Positions 32,285 through 44,745 of a stretch of 64,000 nucleotides of DNA are shown here, one piece after another. A model generated the notes under the pieces. That model made no database searches. It was not told the DNA's origin and saw only the letters and a list, made by a program, of their open reading frames with translations. The DNA lies in contig CM060979.1 in NCBI GenBank assembly GCA_030765065.1, positions 106,070,350 through 106,134,349 of the forward strand. The letters are read 5' to 3'. The position numbers were made by a program, and so were the translations under genes. Each line of letters opens with the position of its first letter. Within the stretch, counting starts at the first letter, position 1. The DNA comes from Deroplatys truncata (taxonomy: Eukaryota; Arthropoda; Insecta; Mantodea; Mantidae).

Positions 32285-34009
32285 TCGTATGTTTTACTTA
32301 TTGTGATACTCCAGAGGTAGGGAGCTGAGTGCACTGTATGGTAAAGGTTTATAGAATTAGATAGAAAACTATCTTTAGTAGAAGGAATTATTTCTTAATG
32401 TGAACCTCATCCTGGAGTAACTTATAGTCATCTCTTAAACCCCTTTTTCGTTGAGTGTGGTGTCTTCGTTTATCTTTCTATCTATATAGGTTAAGGAGCT
32501 GTATAGCTTGTGATGAAGAAAATTGCCTATAGTATATCTGTCACCTAACATGATGCATAACTTATATGAAACTTCATCAATAATATTTCACCCGGACTTC
32601 CATATGGGGCAACGTTACTCGTGTATGGAATAAGGGTATATGCTCGTAAAATTTATTTTGTTTTTAGAAGAAGACGTTGCACAATTCTCATTTCAAATTT
32701 AGGATTCGGATCTCTAAAACTAGTTGGTGAGACGAAGCTTGGCTAATTCTGTAATGATTACGCAGTATTGTGTATAGTCGAGTGCACGGAAACGCGCCAA
32801 TGCTTTTAGTTTTCTATAGTGTTTGTCTTTATTTAATATTGGCAGAATCTCCTTATCGGCTGTCTTACATATCAGTTCTGGGTGAGTCAATCTCTTATTC
32901 ATTTGAATTCATGTCCGACACACACACATTAGCCTATTAGCAAAGGACAGAACTGAGTGAGTGGCGAAAGGGGAGGAGTACAGAAAAACCTAATCTGAGT
33001 GACTGGAAGGCATGCTTCGCAACGACGGTCCACACGACTCCTAGATGAGTCCGCCTCGTATTGGTTTGATGTTAAAAGGTCTCATATTCAGACATTAACC
33101 CATGAACAAAGGTCGGCTTTAGCCTCCGGAGCGGAGAAAAAAGAAAGGGAGGAAGACAAACATTAAGTGGAGAGCTAGAACCAGGAAAGGAATGCGAACT
33201 GGGCCTGGCAGAGGCGGTTTACTATTTTATTACTAGCATAAACAACTACACATTATATCGGCATGATTCCATGCATTCCCCTGTACATACCTTTTCCCTC
33301 ACACTAAGCAATTTTAACTCGTTAAACAGACCACGTAATATATCACTATTAATTTTAGCTTTATTCACTGTTCATTGTTATTTTAAAAGTTTCACTCTAA
33401 TTTCTATAGAAGGGATGTAGTACAATTGTTCATTACTATATATTTTATGTTTAGTAGTATCATAATAGTCGGATAACGATTACTAGCGACACATTAGACA
33501 CGTAGGCAACAAAGGCAGGATATTTTTACCTCGACTTGAAGAGACTGCTTTACTTGTGATGGGCTCTCCTGCCTACACGCAACTTACATTTCCTCGGCAC
33601 GAAATTTTCTTTCAGCTCCTTTCGTTCGGATCTACGGACACGATCTCACTCTTTGCCCACGCAAGACTTAACTCTAACGGGGAGAAAAGTTTACTTCCTT
33701 CTGCTCACAATTACAGTTCCTGGCTATTGTAGGCCAGCAGACGCAGCTCTTCCGTTTCCGAATGGAAGGTCCACTTAAGGATGCCCATTTTGTGAAATTT
33801 GTAAAATACACAATTTGAGTTAAATCCATCAGAATTATTAATATAGCAACCAAAGTTTAATGTATAAATTAATCATCTTTGAATAGGTATATTTATAAAA
33901 ACTGATGTTATTTTTACAACAAAAATGTTTTATTTTAAACTATATAAATTAAAATTTAAGATGACAATGGATTTGAACCACTTGAATAATAAGTTAGCAG
34001 CTTTTATTC
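32285..34009. other. No gene seen
   Basis: AT-rich with a moderately GC-richer part at 33500-33780. No motif, tRNA-like head or long frame was recognised. Confidence 0.4.
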
Positions 34010-34150
34010 GATCATGTACACTGTCGTGTACAAAAAGTGGCCCATTCTCCTAGACCGCCATAGTGTTTTCCTCTCCGTAAGGCTCCTACCATCAGGTAAC
34101 CAACTTTTGACTCCGCCCGGCAGATCTCTTTGTTACTGTCCTGAAAAACA
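34010..34150 (-). repeat. Dispersed repeat family D (copy 1)
   Basis: The reverse complement matches 59640-59785: GGAGTCAAAAGTTGGTTA, then GGAAACACTA-type sequence, then a run ending at a short palindrome TGTACAC TGTC GTGTACA (34015-34032). Type of element unknown. Confidence 0.6.
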
Positions 34151-34280
34151 ATTCAGGGCATTAAAACTAACCAATGTATGATGTTTATAATGTATGTTAA
34201 ACGCAGGAGTGGTTTGGATACCCCTCTATGAAAGATTTTCGCTACGATTGGCATACAAGAAAAGGCGAAACCAATTAAAA

Positions 34281-34509
34281 AAGATCTGATGTGTTACACT
34301 CACATGACTTTCTCTACTCTTGTACAAACTATTTTTACAAACGCTTATTCTCCATATCCTTCATATTAATGAGATATCGAGATGTCAATCTTATTTGTAA
34401 TTTTCTTGTAGATGCAAGGGGAATATGGTAGGCTTTAAGCGATAGTCAAATATTTTAATACTGGCTGCTATGTGGCGCATTCCATTCTCTTTGCATGTCC
34501 AGGACATAA
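34281..34509 (+). mobile_element. Family A left-end fragment (copy 6)
   Basis: It carries the full left end (GATCTGATGTGTTACACTCA, ACTTTCTCTACT) but stops after about 225 bp at an A-run, where copy 7 begins. The missing right part does not resume after copy 7, so this is not a simple nested insertion. Confidence 0.7.
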
Positions 34510-35419
34510 AAAAAAATCTGATGTGTTACACTCACATGATTTTCTCTACTCTTGTACAAACTATTTTTACAAACGCTTATTCTCCGTCTACTTTATGTTA
34601 ATCAAGATAAACATTTGCAGACTCTATCTTATTACTAATTTTCTTGTAGATGTAAGGGGAATATATATTTACAAGGGCAATATAGAAATACAGTAGCCTT
34701 TAAGCACATACATATCTCTTAATAGCTGGTTGCTAGGTGCACCACCATTCCCTTTGCCACAGATTAATACTCTTTGCATATCCAAGACAAAAAAATGAAT
34801 AACGAATTTCCATTTGAGAAAATCAGTATTGAACAATTTAAGGGAATAACAAGAAATATCTCGAAAATGGTTCACTCAACAAAAAAAATGTATATGACAT
34901 AAATTGTGTATTTTAACGCGATCTACATTTTTTGCATAGTAAAAGTTTGTCTATCTCTTATGGTTTACCGGTTATGGAAAAGTCGTTCACAATGAAGAAT
35001 ACTTTTGGAGACATTCCCAGAAAATTCAAGACATACATTTTATTTGTCATGAAAATATCTTAAACATATCATATTTTAATCAAAATCGTTAGAGCCATTT
35101 TTGAGAAAATTAAAATTTTCTTAAAATATTCTATGTAAGGGGTAATCTGGGGTGGGGGGATTTTCTTGAAAACCTTCGTGTCGCATCCTTGGAAGATACT
35201 GAACCTAAATACCAAGTTTGGTGTTTATCCGACTGTTCGTTTCTGAGTTATGCTGTTCACAGACACACAGACAGACACACACACGGACATGTTTCCAAAA
35301 ATGCTTTCTTTGGATTCAGGGGATCTCAAAACATGTATTTCCGGTGAAATCTCGGTATCGAATTTTTGGGTGGAATACAATACTTCCCCTACTTACTATA
35401 CGTAGTAGAGAAAGTAAAA
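34510..35419 (+). mobile_element. Family A repeat, near full length (copy 7)
   Basis: Very close to copy 1. The left end has ATTTTCTCTACT (one mismatch) and the right end AGTAGAGAAAGT. A CA-type microsatellite lies at about 35263-35284. Similarity to copy 1 is high enough to suggest comparatively recent spread. Confidence 0.75.
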
Positions 35420-35640
35420 ATTCGAGCTTCTATAGGAAGGGGTGAAAAATTATTTGCATGTCTGTTAAACTGGACGACAGCTACGACATTTACACGTATG
35501 AGAGCTTTCATCAGCGACATGGAGACGAAGGTTAAGTTGTTGCTGCCACTAAACGGCAATAAGTAAATATATGACTTAAGTTGTAATGTACCCTTCGGCA
35601 GTTCGGCTATACCTACCTACTTTTGCAGAGGTGGCAACAA
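35420..35640 (+). repeat. Dispersed repeat family E (copy 1)
   Basis: The reverse complement of 59390-59560 matches here (ACGACAGCTACGACATTTAC; GAGACGAAGGTTAA). As the second copy lies just upstream of a non-LTR retrotransposon fragment, this may be retrotransposon coding sequence, but no motif is decisive. TACCCTTCGGCAGTTCGG near 35590 recurs on the minus strand near 57070. Confidence 0.45.
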
Positions 35641-35719
35641 TTATCTTCGAAAAACAGAGGTGGTCACTCTGGAGGGGGGTGTGGCTAGATTTTGTCAATA
35701 AGCAAGTAATAAAAAAATA

Positions 35720-36060
35720 GCAAGGTGTTATAAAAGGGTTTATTCACTCATACCCAAAAGTACATCGTGTGAAACAATTTGTAAATAAGAATGTGACGGC
35801 AAATGAAAACGTGATAAAGAATGTTTAAAAATTATAACGCTAAAATAACACTGTTTCTGTCTTTATGTTGTTTAAGAAGCATTTAGTACATATACAGACC
35901 CTCCTTCGTCTTATTATGCTCCTATGTAGATAATTTAGTATTTGAATATTTCTAAATGGTTTGATCACTTTAATATTGGCATAATGTTTATCTTTTACTA
36001 CAATTTTATACGAACCTAGCTTACAGGCAAACATTTATATGAATAGTGTTTAATAAGACT
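35720..36060 (+). repeat. Dispersed repeat family C (copy 1)
   Basis: It matches 43045-43400 in the same orientation, with the best blocks ACATATACAGACCCTCCTTC and TTTACTACAATTTTATAC. No ORF and no recognisable ends. Confidence 0.55.
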
Positions 36061-36509
36061 AAAATACATATTTATGAACTTTGGAATTTTTGTCATTTTT
36101 CTCACAAATGAGTTATCCCTAGTATATGACTATTCTTTATCCTAGCGAAATCAAGTTCGGTTCAGCGGGTGCTTGCTAAGCACCCATTACCTTATGAACC
36201 CTTGTTATATGCGACATTATGTATTTGCACTTTTTATTTTTGTCTTCTGTTTATTATACTGTATATGCTGTATATTACAATAACCTCTACATATACCGAT
36301 TATAATGTTTGCATACGGACTTCCAGATAAAAATGTAATAAATCCAGTGCTTAAAACAGAAAGCGTAAAATTGCCAAATATCTGTGCTAAACTAAGCTAA
36401 AATGAAATTTCAGGCACCTTCCCTTTGTGTTTCCAAATGTAAAAGGAAATATATAAACGTTTATTCCATAATTATTAAAAATAAAGACAAAGACTTTTAA
36501 ATCAAAGAT
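36061..36509. other. No gene seen
   Basis: AT-rich sequence with nothing recognised. Confidence 0.45.
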
Positions 36510-36765
36510 TACCATTATAATTTACATATTTGTGCAATATATTTTTACCTATCTCTTATGGTTTACCAGTGATGCAAAATTATACAAAATTAATTCCGGA
36601 TGAAGGGACGTTACCGAAAATTTAAAATATGCATCTTATATGTTATGTAAATGTATTAAATATACGGTATTTCAATCAAAATCTTTGAGAAAATATTTCT
36701 AAATTTTAAGTCGAATGCTATATTTTCTCTACCTTAGATAAGTATAGGTAAAGTAAAAAGTACGC
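36510..36765 (+). mobile_element. Family A fragment, strongly diverged (copy 8)
   Basis: It retains CTATCTCTTATGGTTTACCA and a AATCAAAATC-type block in family A order. The section with the CA repeat is missing, and the end reads GTATAGGTAAAGTAAAAAG. Old and internally deleted. Confidence 0.5.
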
Positions 36766-39181
36766 CGCTGGATATGCTATTTCTTTAATATTTATACCGG
36801 CATTTTAAGTGGTTTCTGTCTTGGGAAAGCCTTTTTCACCACCTTGACACTAGGATAGGGGTGCAGATATACATTCCCTCTTAAGGGTGACTTTAGCAGG
36901 CTTTTTCTATAAAAGCGATATTATGCATGTGGCGAAAAAATGGCTGTTAATATCAATAAATTCTTACTCAAGACTTTAGAAGCGGAACGGCCGTTATGTT
37001 TCCACAAATATAAAGAGGTCGCGATTTGAACGTGCGTATTCGAAGACTGCACACACACATATTACGTTATGAGACTAAAGCAGCGTGAAAGTGGATAGAA
37101 CCTGGCAGCCAGGAGATGAACATGTTTATGCAGAATAATGTAATAAATAAACAGATCACCGAGGAAAGATTCTTCAGGAATGTGAATTATGTCATGCCTA
37201 AACTTGGCCTGCTAATTATCAAGCAAACAATAAGCCATCGAATATGCCTTACAGTTGCATCATCGCCGAACAGCCAAAACAAATTTAGGCCTTCACCGAA
37301 TTCACTGTAAGTTTTTCTGTTCAAAAATTACCGACTCCGTCAGAAATATTGGAGTTGTGTTTTGGATGGAGGGAATGCCTTCTTCAGATCAAGAAAAGGC
37401 GTACAATCGCCTTACCAGACTCCCAGTTCCGGCCGATTATTCTGTAATTCTGGGATGAACAAGTAAATCTGGTATTGAAGAGCTGGTGGAAATATCACCT
37501 AACATGAATGCAGAGGAGCACGTGTATATAGAGGAAGATGCTTCTTATTTTTGCGTCGGAATTGTTGCCTGTTGAAGTTCATCTCTGGCACACAGTCCTT
37601 CGATTTCTTTTAAGGACATCCTAAGATTAATTATCTTGATTTGTTGTAACTCTCCCGATTTGAAAATATTCGGCCATGTTTAAAGTAGAATTACAAAACA
37701 CAGCAGCTGTTCGGACATTATCGGCGAGTCTGGGAAGTTTTGAGGCTTGAATCCGTCCAAAGTTTTTCATGAGCATCGTATTAACAAAAGAACCTGTAAT
37801 TTGTTCAAGTAATACCAGTTTTGTGCTAATATCTCACTTTGAAGTTTTGTCCATGAGCAGATGTTGCTTTCCTTTTCTTTAAACTATCTAAATTCAATGT
37901 GGTGGTTGTTGCACTGTGGAATGGTGAAACGGCTGAATTATGTCTGCAATAACTTGCGGAGGGAATATTCAGAGCCGCTTAAGAGTTGGATAGTTAGACA
38001 GCTTTTTACTACAGAATTTCTTTTAAAATCAAGTAATTATGCAAGAGTATTGTGAAACAGTAAATTCAGATTCTGAAGGAATAAAATATAAGATCGTTTG
38101 AATGCCCTGCGTACATGTGTTTGCTAAAATTATGGCTTCTGAAGTTCAATAAAACCCTAGGCTCTTAGGTCGAGAGACAATGGTCCGCTAGTAATAGTTT
38201 ACTATCGGAGGTAAATATTTTATTGTTTCGTACTGTGCTTTACTTGTTGCTTAAATGGAATGATTCATTCATTTTTAAACCTATATTTACCTTCTGAGAA
38301 AGCAATGGTTATTAATACAGTCAATTGGAAAAAACTACGGCGCGTAATGTCAAACGCTGAAGCTCATCCTTTTTTAGGCTAAACGACTCTCTGAGCTTCG
38401 CTTTAGCAATATAAAGCTAGATAACGTCTAGACTCTTTTTAATTGAATACTGTTTAAAGCCTTAGTCAAAATATCGTTTTTGCAAGTTACCCCTAGCTTT
38501 TTCATTATCCAGTCATCAAGTTGTTTAGCAATATACGTATCATTGTGATGTAGAAAATAACTTTAAAAGTAAGAAGCATCGATAACTTATTCAATTGGTC
38601 TATTCAAGTTTTTAAAGCGCTCTTTGCGGTTTCGTAACTGTAATTATAGCCGGAATGAACTTCTGAATTTAGGAATTATAGAGAATAAGAATCCAGAAAC
38701 AATAATATTTGTATCGCATAAAATGAAATTTAAGGTGACAAGAAAAGATACATTATGTCATTAAAAGTTCTCTGGGAGACGCCATTTCACCCTCTAGTGT
38801 TCTATTGAGTTTTGCTAAATTATGCATGACTTAGGCGTCGAGAGGACATTATCTTCCCATTAGTGTACAGCCCTCACCTGCTGCAAAGGTTTTCACTGCT
38901 TATTAAAAATGAAAGAATTACACTTAATGTTCTTTGACTCTAACTGTTCTATAATTAAGTACTTGATGAAATTATTTGCATGAAAACAGAAAATGCATGG
39001 ACATGTTTAAGGGTGGAAAACATGATCAGACGTTGACTAACCTCAGATAAAATGAGAAATACAATGAGGCTTGGTTTGCAAACATGCACATCCGCATTAG
39101 TTTATAGCATATACATTTAAACAGAGCTTTTTGACAGCTTTTGTAATGAATTTTTAATTTGTGTGTAATTCACAACACCAC
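36766..39181. other. No gene seen
   Basis: The 37.1-37.5 kb part is less AT-rich and has two overlapping 64-67 codon frames, without recognisable domains or splice context. The remainder is AT-rich and apparently unique. Confidence 0.4.
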
Positions 39182-39268
39182 TGAAAAAATCTCGTGCTAT
39201 ATTCGCATGACTTTTACTCCTACTGTCGTTTATTATTACATAGATTCCACATACTATTCTTACGGAAT

Positions 39269-39815
39269 CAAATACGGGACCGGGTCCGCCAACGCAGAGA
39301 CCACACCCTCGCATACCCAGGAGTAAACTCGTGGGGCTTTCCATTAGGAGCGGTGCCTATTTTATATACCGCCCCCCCTGCCTGGTCGAAATCGGGCCAG
39401 AAAGCTCTAGCACCGACCCTTCCAAGCAGGGACGGAAGTGGATACGCCACTTACGCGCGTCAGGCCAGCAGGGCGAACCCTAACTGGGGGAGACTACCGA
39501 ACAACCTCGGTGGGGCCGACAGTTTCTAGCTACCGTCTACCAGCTATCCCTCATGGTTGGTGCCGGAGATTCTCGAGGCGTCTCACAACCCCGCCTGGGT
39601 AGAATTAACATAGCCAAGCGTACCCAATAACCCATGGGTATCGGGAACCACTGCCCCGCCGAGTCCAACCCAATCCGAACAACTCCCATTCGGGAGGGGC
39701 TCAGATGTTCGGCCCAGCGTACTTCTCGTAACGTCAGAAGTACCACGAGTGCTAAGGGTCCGCAGCGCCCGCACCACGGCAGCTGAAGGGGTCGCAACCC
39801 CCCCCCCTTACGGGG
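39269..39815. mobile_element. GC-rich retroposed insert with 16-bp target duplication
   Basis: ACTATTCTTACGGAAT occurs exactly at 39253-39268 and 39816-39831, flanking 547 bp that are far more GC-rich than the host sequence. A perfect, long duplication indicates recent insertion by target-primed reverse transcription. A run of C's ends at about 39807, so read from the right it starts with a G-run. I could not identify the parent: a 5'-truncated LINE, a SINE or a retrocopy are all possible. The frames inside (39194-39529 plus; 39537-39797 minus) show no known domain. Confidence 0.75.
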
Positions 39816-40214
39816 ACTATTCTTACGGAATATTATTTATCTACCTACTTCATATTAATCGAGATAAGCTTTTGTAGAAATAGCTTCATGAAAAATTTCT
39901 TGTAGGCACAAAGTTAGCCGAATCGTTAGTCAGTTTAAAAGTCGCTCACTAAATTACATAATGCATTCATGGGAAGAAATAGCTGAATAGCAACATCACT
40001 TTAAAAACCATCAATAGTATTGAAAACTTCAAATCAACAATAACGCCTATCTGGAAATGGCGATGTCACAAAAAAGTTATTTGAAATAAATTGTGTCTCT
40101 TAGAGACATCAACGTTTGTTGTGTTGTATGTGTTTGTGTAGCTCTTATGGTTAATCCGTTATACAAAATTAAATTCACAGTTTATTCCTAGAAAATTTAA
40201 TATATGCATAATTT

Positions 40215-40540
40215 TGTGACGTGGGGGCCCAAGATTATCGGGAGGTTTCGTCGGGCGATCGAGTAAACAGCGATAACTGCCGCTCGACACCGGGCGCGCT
40301 ATCGGCATATAATAGAACCTTCAGGAAGGTTCCCCCTCCTCCTGAAAATGTGTCAAAATAGTTCTAGACTTTTCGGGAACCTTGTGGAAAGATTTCACTG
40401 ACTATATAAGCGAGCGCTCTCGCAGAAGTGAGTCAGCACGAGTCAGAGTTAGTAGAGTCGAGTTGAATCAGTCAGTGAGCGGGCGGGTTAGCGACTACGT
40501 TTCTGGCACGACATCAAGAGCGATTCTCCGAGCGAGTTGG
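40215..40540 (+). mobile_element. Partial LTR-like insertion
   Basis: It begins TGTGACGTGGGGGCCCAAG, is GC-rich, and contains a TATA box (ACTATATAAGCGAGCGC, about 40397) followed by repeated GAGTC/GAGTTGA motifs. Family A resumes at about 40541 after a gap of roughly 25 bp relative to the consensus. The TG start and internal promoter suggest a solo LTR truncated at its 3' end. Confidence 0.5.
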
Positions 40541-40720
40541 TGTATTTTAATAAAAATCGTTAGAGGCCAATTTTGAGAAAATAAAAATATAAAAAATGCC
40601 CCATGTAGACGATATAATATAAAATGAAGGTTTCATAGAGAGGAATCTTTCGTATTCAAAGGGCCGCAAAGGATGTGTTTGTGGCAAAATCCGCACATCG
40701 AATTTTTGCATCAAATTCAA

Positions 40721-41571
40721 TATAGCCTCTCCTTTAGGTGCAGAAAACAAACCTCATTGGCCAAAAGTATACGTAGGTGTGGGTGTGCCTGTTAGTACCT
40801 GTCAATATTTTACAGCTCTCTTTGAAGTTTACTGATGTATTGGAGATATGGAGGTAGAGCGAAGAGACTGACACATAAAAACTGATATCCCATTTCATCA
40901 ATGTAACATATCAGCGTGTAGCTTTCGTTTTGATGGAACCATATATCAGCTCAAGCTGGTAATGAGTTCGGTGATAACTCAAAATTCACATCACTGTTTT
41001 GCATACAGAGTAGCCTGAATATTGAATATTGAAACATGATAGAATTCTAGTACTTAGAAAAAATGTTTGTATCCATAAAGGTGTTTATAAATGGTATTTA
41101 TTGGAACTCCATACGTGGAGTCATTGGCAATAATGAGAAATCATATGTTCACTAACTTGTTATGAGATAATACAGATTAGTTTTATTACCGAATCATTCG
41201 GGAAAATAAAATTTATTGAGTAAAACCATTTCGTCGGTTTAAATTTACTATAAATGACATTAACGCATATGCGCATGCCATAAAATTTACAGGAAGTTAA
41301 GCGTATCTTCGCAGAACCACGAACTAGGTTGTATTATGACGCATCCGTGAGAGTAGGAGCTTATAAAGTAAGCTTCAGGCTTGCCACGAGAAGTAGAAAA
41401 TGAAAAATGGAGAGAAAAGGAGTAGCTGAACAACAGTTGAGTTTCCAAACTATATTTATACTTGGTTATATCTGCGAGGCATAATGCCGACCGTGTTCCT
41501 TTAAGACCCTGGTATCAGCATCAAATTAAAATGCCATTATCAATTAGAACATAAAGGTTCGTACAAAGTAC
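40721..41571. other. No gene seen
   Basis: AT-rich, without recognised repeats or coding. Confidence 0.45.
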
Positions 41572-42352
41572 AAAAAATCTCGTGTTACATTCACATCCCT
41601 TTCTCTACCCCTACCATTTATTGGTGGGTATACAGATTATTCTTACGAGAGTAAATTTTTTTATCTAGTTCATTTTAATCGAGATAAACCTCCGCATAAA
41701 TAGTTACGTTACACATTTCGTTACATCACAAAGGGGCGCTATAAACTGACCTTAAAATCCCTAATGTTTCCATGACATTACGAGAAACAGCTGAAAATAG
41801 ATGGGCCTTAAAAAGATTGACAATGTGTTGAACAAATCGAACCATTAATAATAGATATCTCGGAAATGATTAATGTCACAAAAAGTTATTTGAAATAAAT
41901 TGTGTGTTTTAACTGATTTATACTACTTGTTCAGTACGTTTTCATCTATCACTTGACGTTTAACAGTTATACAAGATTATACAAAATTCCTTCCGAATGA
42001 AGAGAACTATATGACATTTTAATCAAAATCATTTAAGCCATTTCTTTTAGAAAAGAAAAAATTTAAAAACATGTCCGTATAAAGGGTAATCTCGGGTGGG
42101 GAGATTTTGTTGAAAAATTTCAGCATCTTTAGAAGCCGCTGAAACTAAATACCAAGTTTGCTTACAAATACCATTTCGTTTTTGAATTATGCTGTTCACA
42201 GAAACACACACACACACTCAGACCTTTTACTCAGAATGCTTATTTTTGGATTCAGGTGGCCTCAAACATGCATTTCCGGTGAAGTGTAGATATCAAATTT
42301 TTGTATAGAATGCATACCTATCTACTTATTGTGTACTTGGTAGAGAAAGTTA
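41572..42352 (+). mobile_element. Family A repeat, diverged full length (copy 10)
   Basis: Left AAAAAATCTCGTGTTACATT and CTTTCTCTACC; right GGTAGAGAAAGT. A CA run sits at about 42204-42218. It forms a subgroup with copy 9 on the basis of the shared CTCGTG start. Confidence 0.65.
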
Positions 42353-43044
42353 ATCGGATTTGGATACGCCAACAAACAGTAACGTTATTGTTAAAGTGAA
42401 AGGTGTGCTGTGCTTTCTATCCCCATAGAAGCATACATGCTGGAAGTACTGTATTTGATACTGCACTTTTTAGAAGCTAAGGGTGTAAAAGACAGAGCAT
42501 ATTTAAATAATAATAAAAACAACAACAGCAACAAATGGTTTCTGTAGAGTTGTAGTTAACAAGGAGGTATATGTCATTGTCTAGTTTACCGATTGTGGAA
42601 AGTCTAAAATTAATTGTTTATAAAACGTGGAAAAACAAGATCTAAAATTCTTATGTAATGCTCTGCCACAGGCAAAGAATTTTTAAAGACATTTCTAAAA
42701 TCTGTAATTTAATTTTGGTTCATTTGAAACGTTAATACAGCAATACGGGTTTATGTGCACCAAATTTATTGCATATTTTAAAATTAGTTTCTGAGATATT
42801 AGTTTTAATTTTTGTAATGTCTTGAAAAATTACTTCACACCATTCATTTATTTTTGGAAAAAATAATATAATTAAATGCTTTAATAGTGTGTTAATAAAT
42901 ATTACAGAGGAGTTTTAATTACCTAATAACTTTGGAAAAATAAATGTTAAATATGAGACACATTTTTTGCTTAAAAATTCACAGAATGTGGGTATTATTA
43001 TTTAATAACATCGCAACTATACATGTAAACAAAAATCCATTCAT
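42353..43044. other. No gene seen
   Basis: AT-rich sequence with nothing recognised. Confidence 0.45.
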
Positions 43045-43400
43045 CTTTTTATCCTCTTATTTATAAAGAGGTATACAGGATTTTATTTATTTATAGCGAA
43101 AGGTACATCTTGTGGAACAATTTTAAAGTGAGATGTTCGGACAAACAAAATCCAGAAAAACAGAATTTAAAAATTATAATGTTAAAATAACGTTATTTCT
43201 GATATTATTTAAAAAAGCAATTAGTGCATATACAGATCCTCCTTCGTCCTTTACTGGTTCTCTGCAGCTAATTTAGTATTTGAAGATTCCTGAGACCTCT
43301 CTTGAATGATTTGTTCACTTTAATGCAGGCAAAACTTATTGCTTTTACTACAATTTTATACCTAAAATCGCTATATAAAATGCTTCAAAAAGTTCTACAG
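43045..43400 (+). repeat. Dispersed repeat family C (copy 2)
   Basis: Counterpart of 35720-36060. Matching blocks are ATATACAGATCCTCCTTCGT and CTACAATTTTATAC, separated by small indels. Confidence 0.55.
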
Positions 43401-43707
43401 ATATAAATGTTACACATAAATAAAAAAGATGATTTGTGTTGTTTAATAAAACTAAACTATTTATTTATAAATTTTGGAAATCTTTTGCCCTTTAAACAGA
43501 TGGTTGCCCTTAAGCCGGTGGTTTTTAATATTTTATTCAAAACTTAAGTTCTACATATGGGTATACTGTTAACACTGGTGGAAAACATAAAAGTGTAATT
43601 AAGAGTGCTAAACTTAATATAAGTTCTGCAATGAGAGCACTTTTAAACTGGTACAGTTACAGCACCGTCATCCACTCATTTGATCACTTTGCTTGTTTAT
43701 TTCTGTG

Positions 43708-43754
<47 letters not shown>
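43708..43754. repeat. (TA)n microsatellite
   Basis: About 22 TA units. Confidence 0.95.
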
Positions 43755-43757
<3 letters not shown>

Positions 43758-44439
43758 TGCCTTAAAATTCCGTACTGTTTCCATGAAAGCAGCGCAAGAA
43801 ATAGTTGACCATCAACAGCACTTAATTTTAAGTTATTTTATGTAACTTATCGTGTGTTTTATAAGCTCTACGAGGTAAAGATAAATCCCTACCTCCCTAC
43901 TCACCTACCAACCATCACATAATATTTGTCGTACTCCCTCCCCTGGCTTCATTCGTTTCTGAGCCGGAAATCGACCGGTTAGGCTTTAGTGCCAGACTTT
44001 TGTTCATCGAACTAATAACAGACGGACAGATTTGGCAAATGTCTGGCGAGTACCTTGCAGCCATTCAGGTAAAATGCTTCCGTTTCCCATCCCTTTCACC
44101 ACTCACTTTGTTCAAACCAACAACAGATTAGCACATCCGGGTGGTGTGAAACACAACTGATAAGGAGATTCAGCCAATATTAAATAAAGAAAAAACACTA
44201 TAGGAAACAGAAAACATCGGCACTTTTTTTTGCACCGGACTGTACATGAAAAAGGGAAGTAGCATTTCACCTATAACCCTCCCGGCCTTCCTACTCCAAC
44301 CTATTTTCAAGTGCCAATTTGCTCTCAATACAGCGGACCACGACTCTATGTCCCGTTGCTTACTCATAGTACATGTGAGAAAATCGTGTCACTTCCAGGG
44401 TGTTAAGAGTTAAATACAGCAATGTCTAAATATCTTCGT
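43755..44439. other. No gene seen
   Basis: A part at 43880-44370 is less AT-rich with short frames (minus 44170-44367). No domain or SINE head is clear. Confidence 0.35.
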
Positions 44440-44745
44440 GGCATTTTAATCAAAATAGGTAGAGCCTTTTTTAGGGAAAATAAAAAGAAATGTTGAATAC
44501 TTCTCGAAGTTTTCCAAGTAAAGGGTAGTTTGGATGGGGAAATTTAATGAAATGTTTGTCACATCTTTGGAAAATACCGAACTAAATGCGCTATATATAT
44601 CCGACATACACGGATCTTTTTTAAATATTACCTTTTTTTAATTCAGAGGGTATCCCAACATGTGTTTCCGTGAAATTTCGGTATCAAAATTTTGGGAGGA
44701 ATGCAATACTTCCTCTGCTTACTAGCACTTGATAGATAAACCAAT
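44440..44745 (+). mobile_element. Family A right-end fragment (copy 11)
   Basis: It matches the right third of family A, from ATTTTAATCAAAATAGGTAG to CTTGATAGATAAACC, without the CA run. Diverged. Confidence 0.55.

Larger units (their letters stand above)
39182..40720 (+). mobile_element. Family A repeat carrying two later insertions (copy 9)
   Basis: Family A sequence (AAAAAATCTCGTGCTATATT at the left) resumes at 39832 after a GC-rich insert and again at about 40541 after an LTR-like insert. The family A parts are diverged, closest to copy 10. The arrangement shows that this copy is older than both insertions. Confidence 0.65.

Noticed and set aside
34281-35419. Copy 7 nested inside copy 6 of family A
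   Set aside because: The right part of copy 6 does not resume after copy 7.
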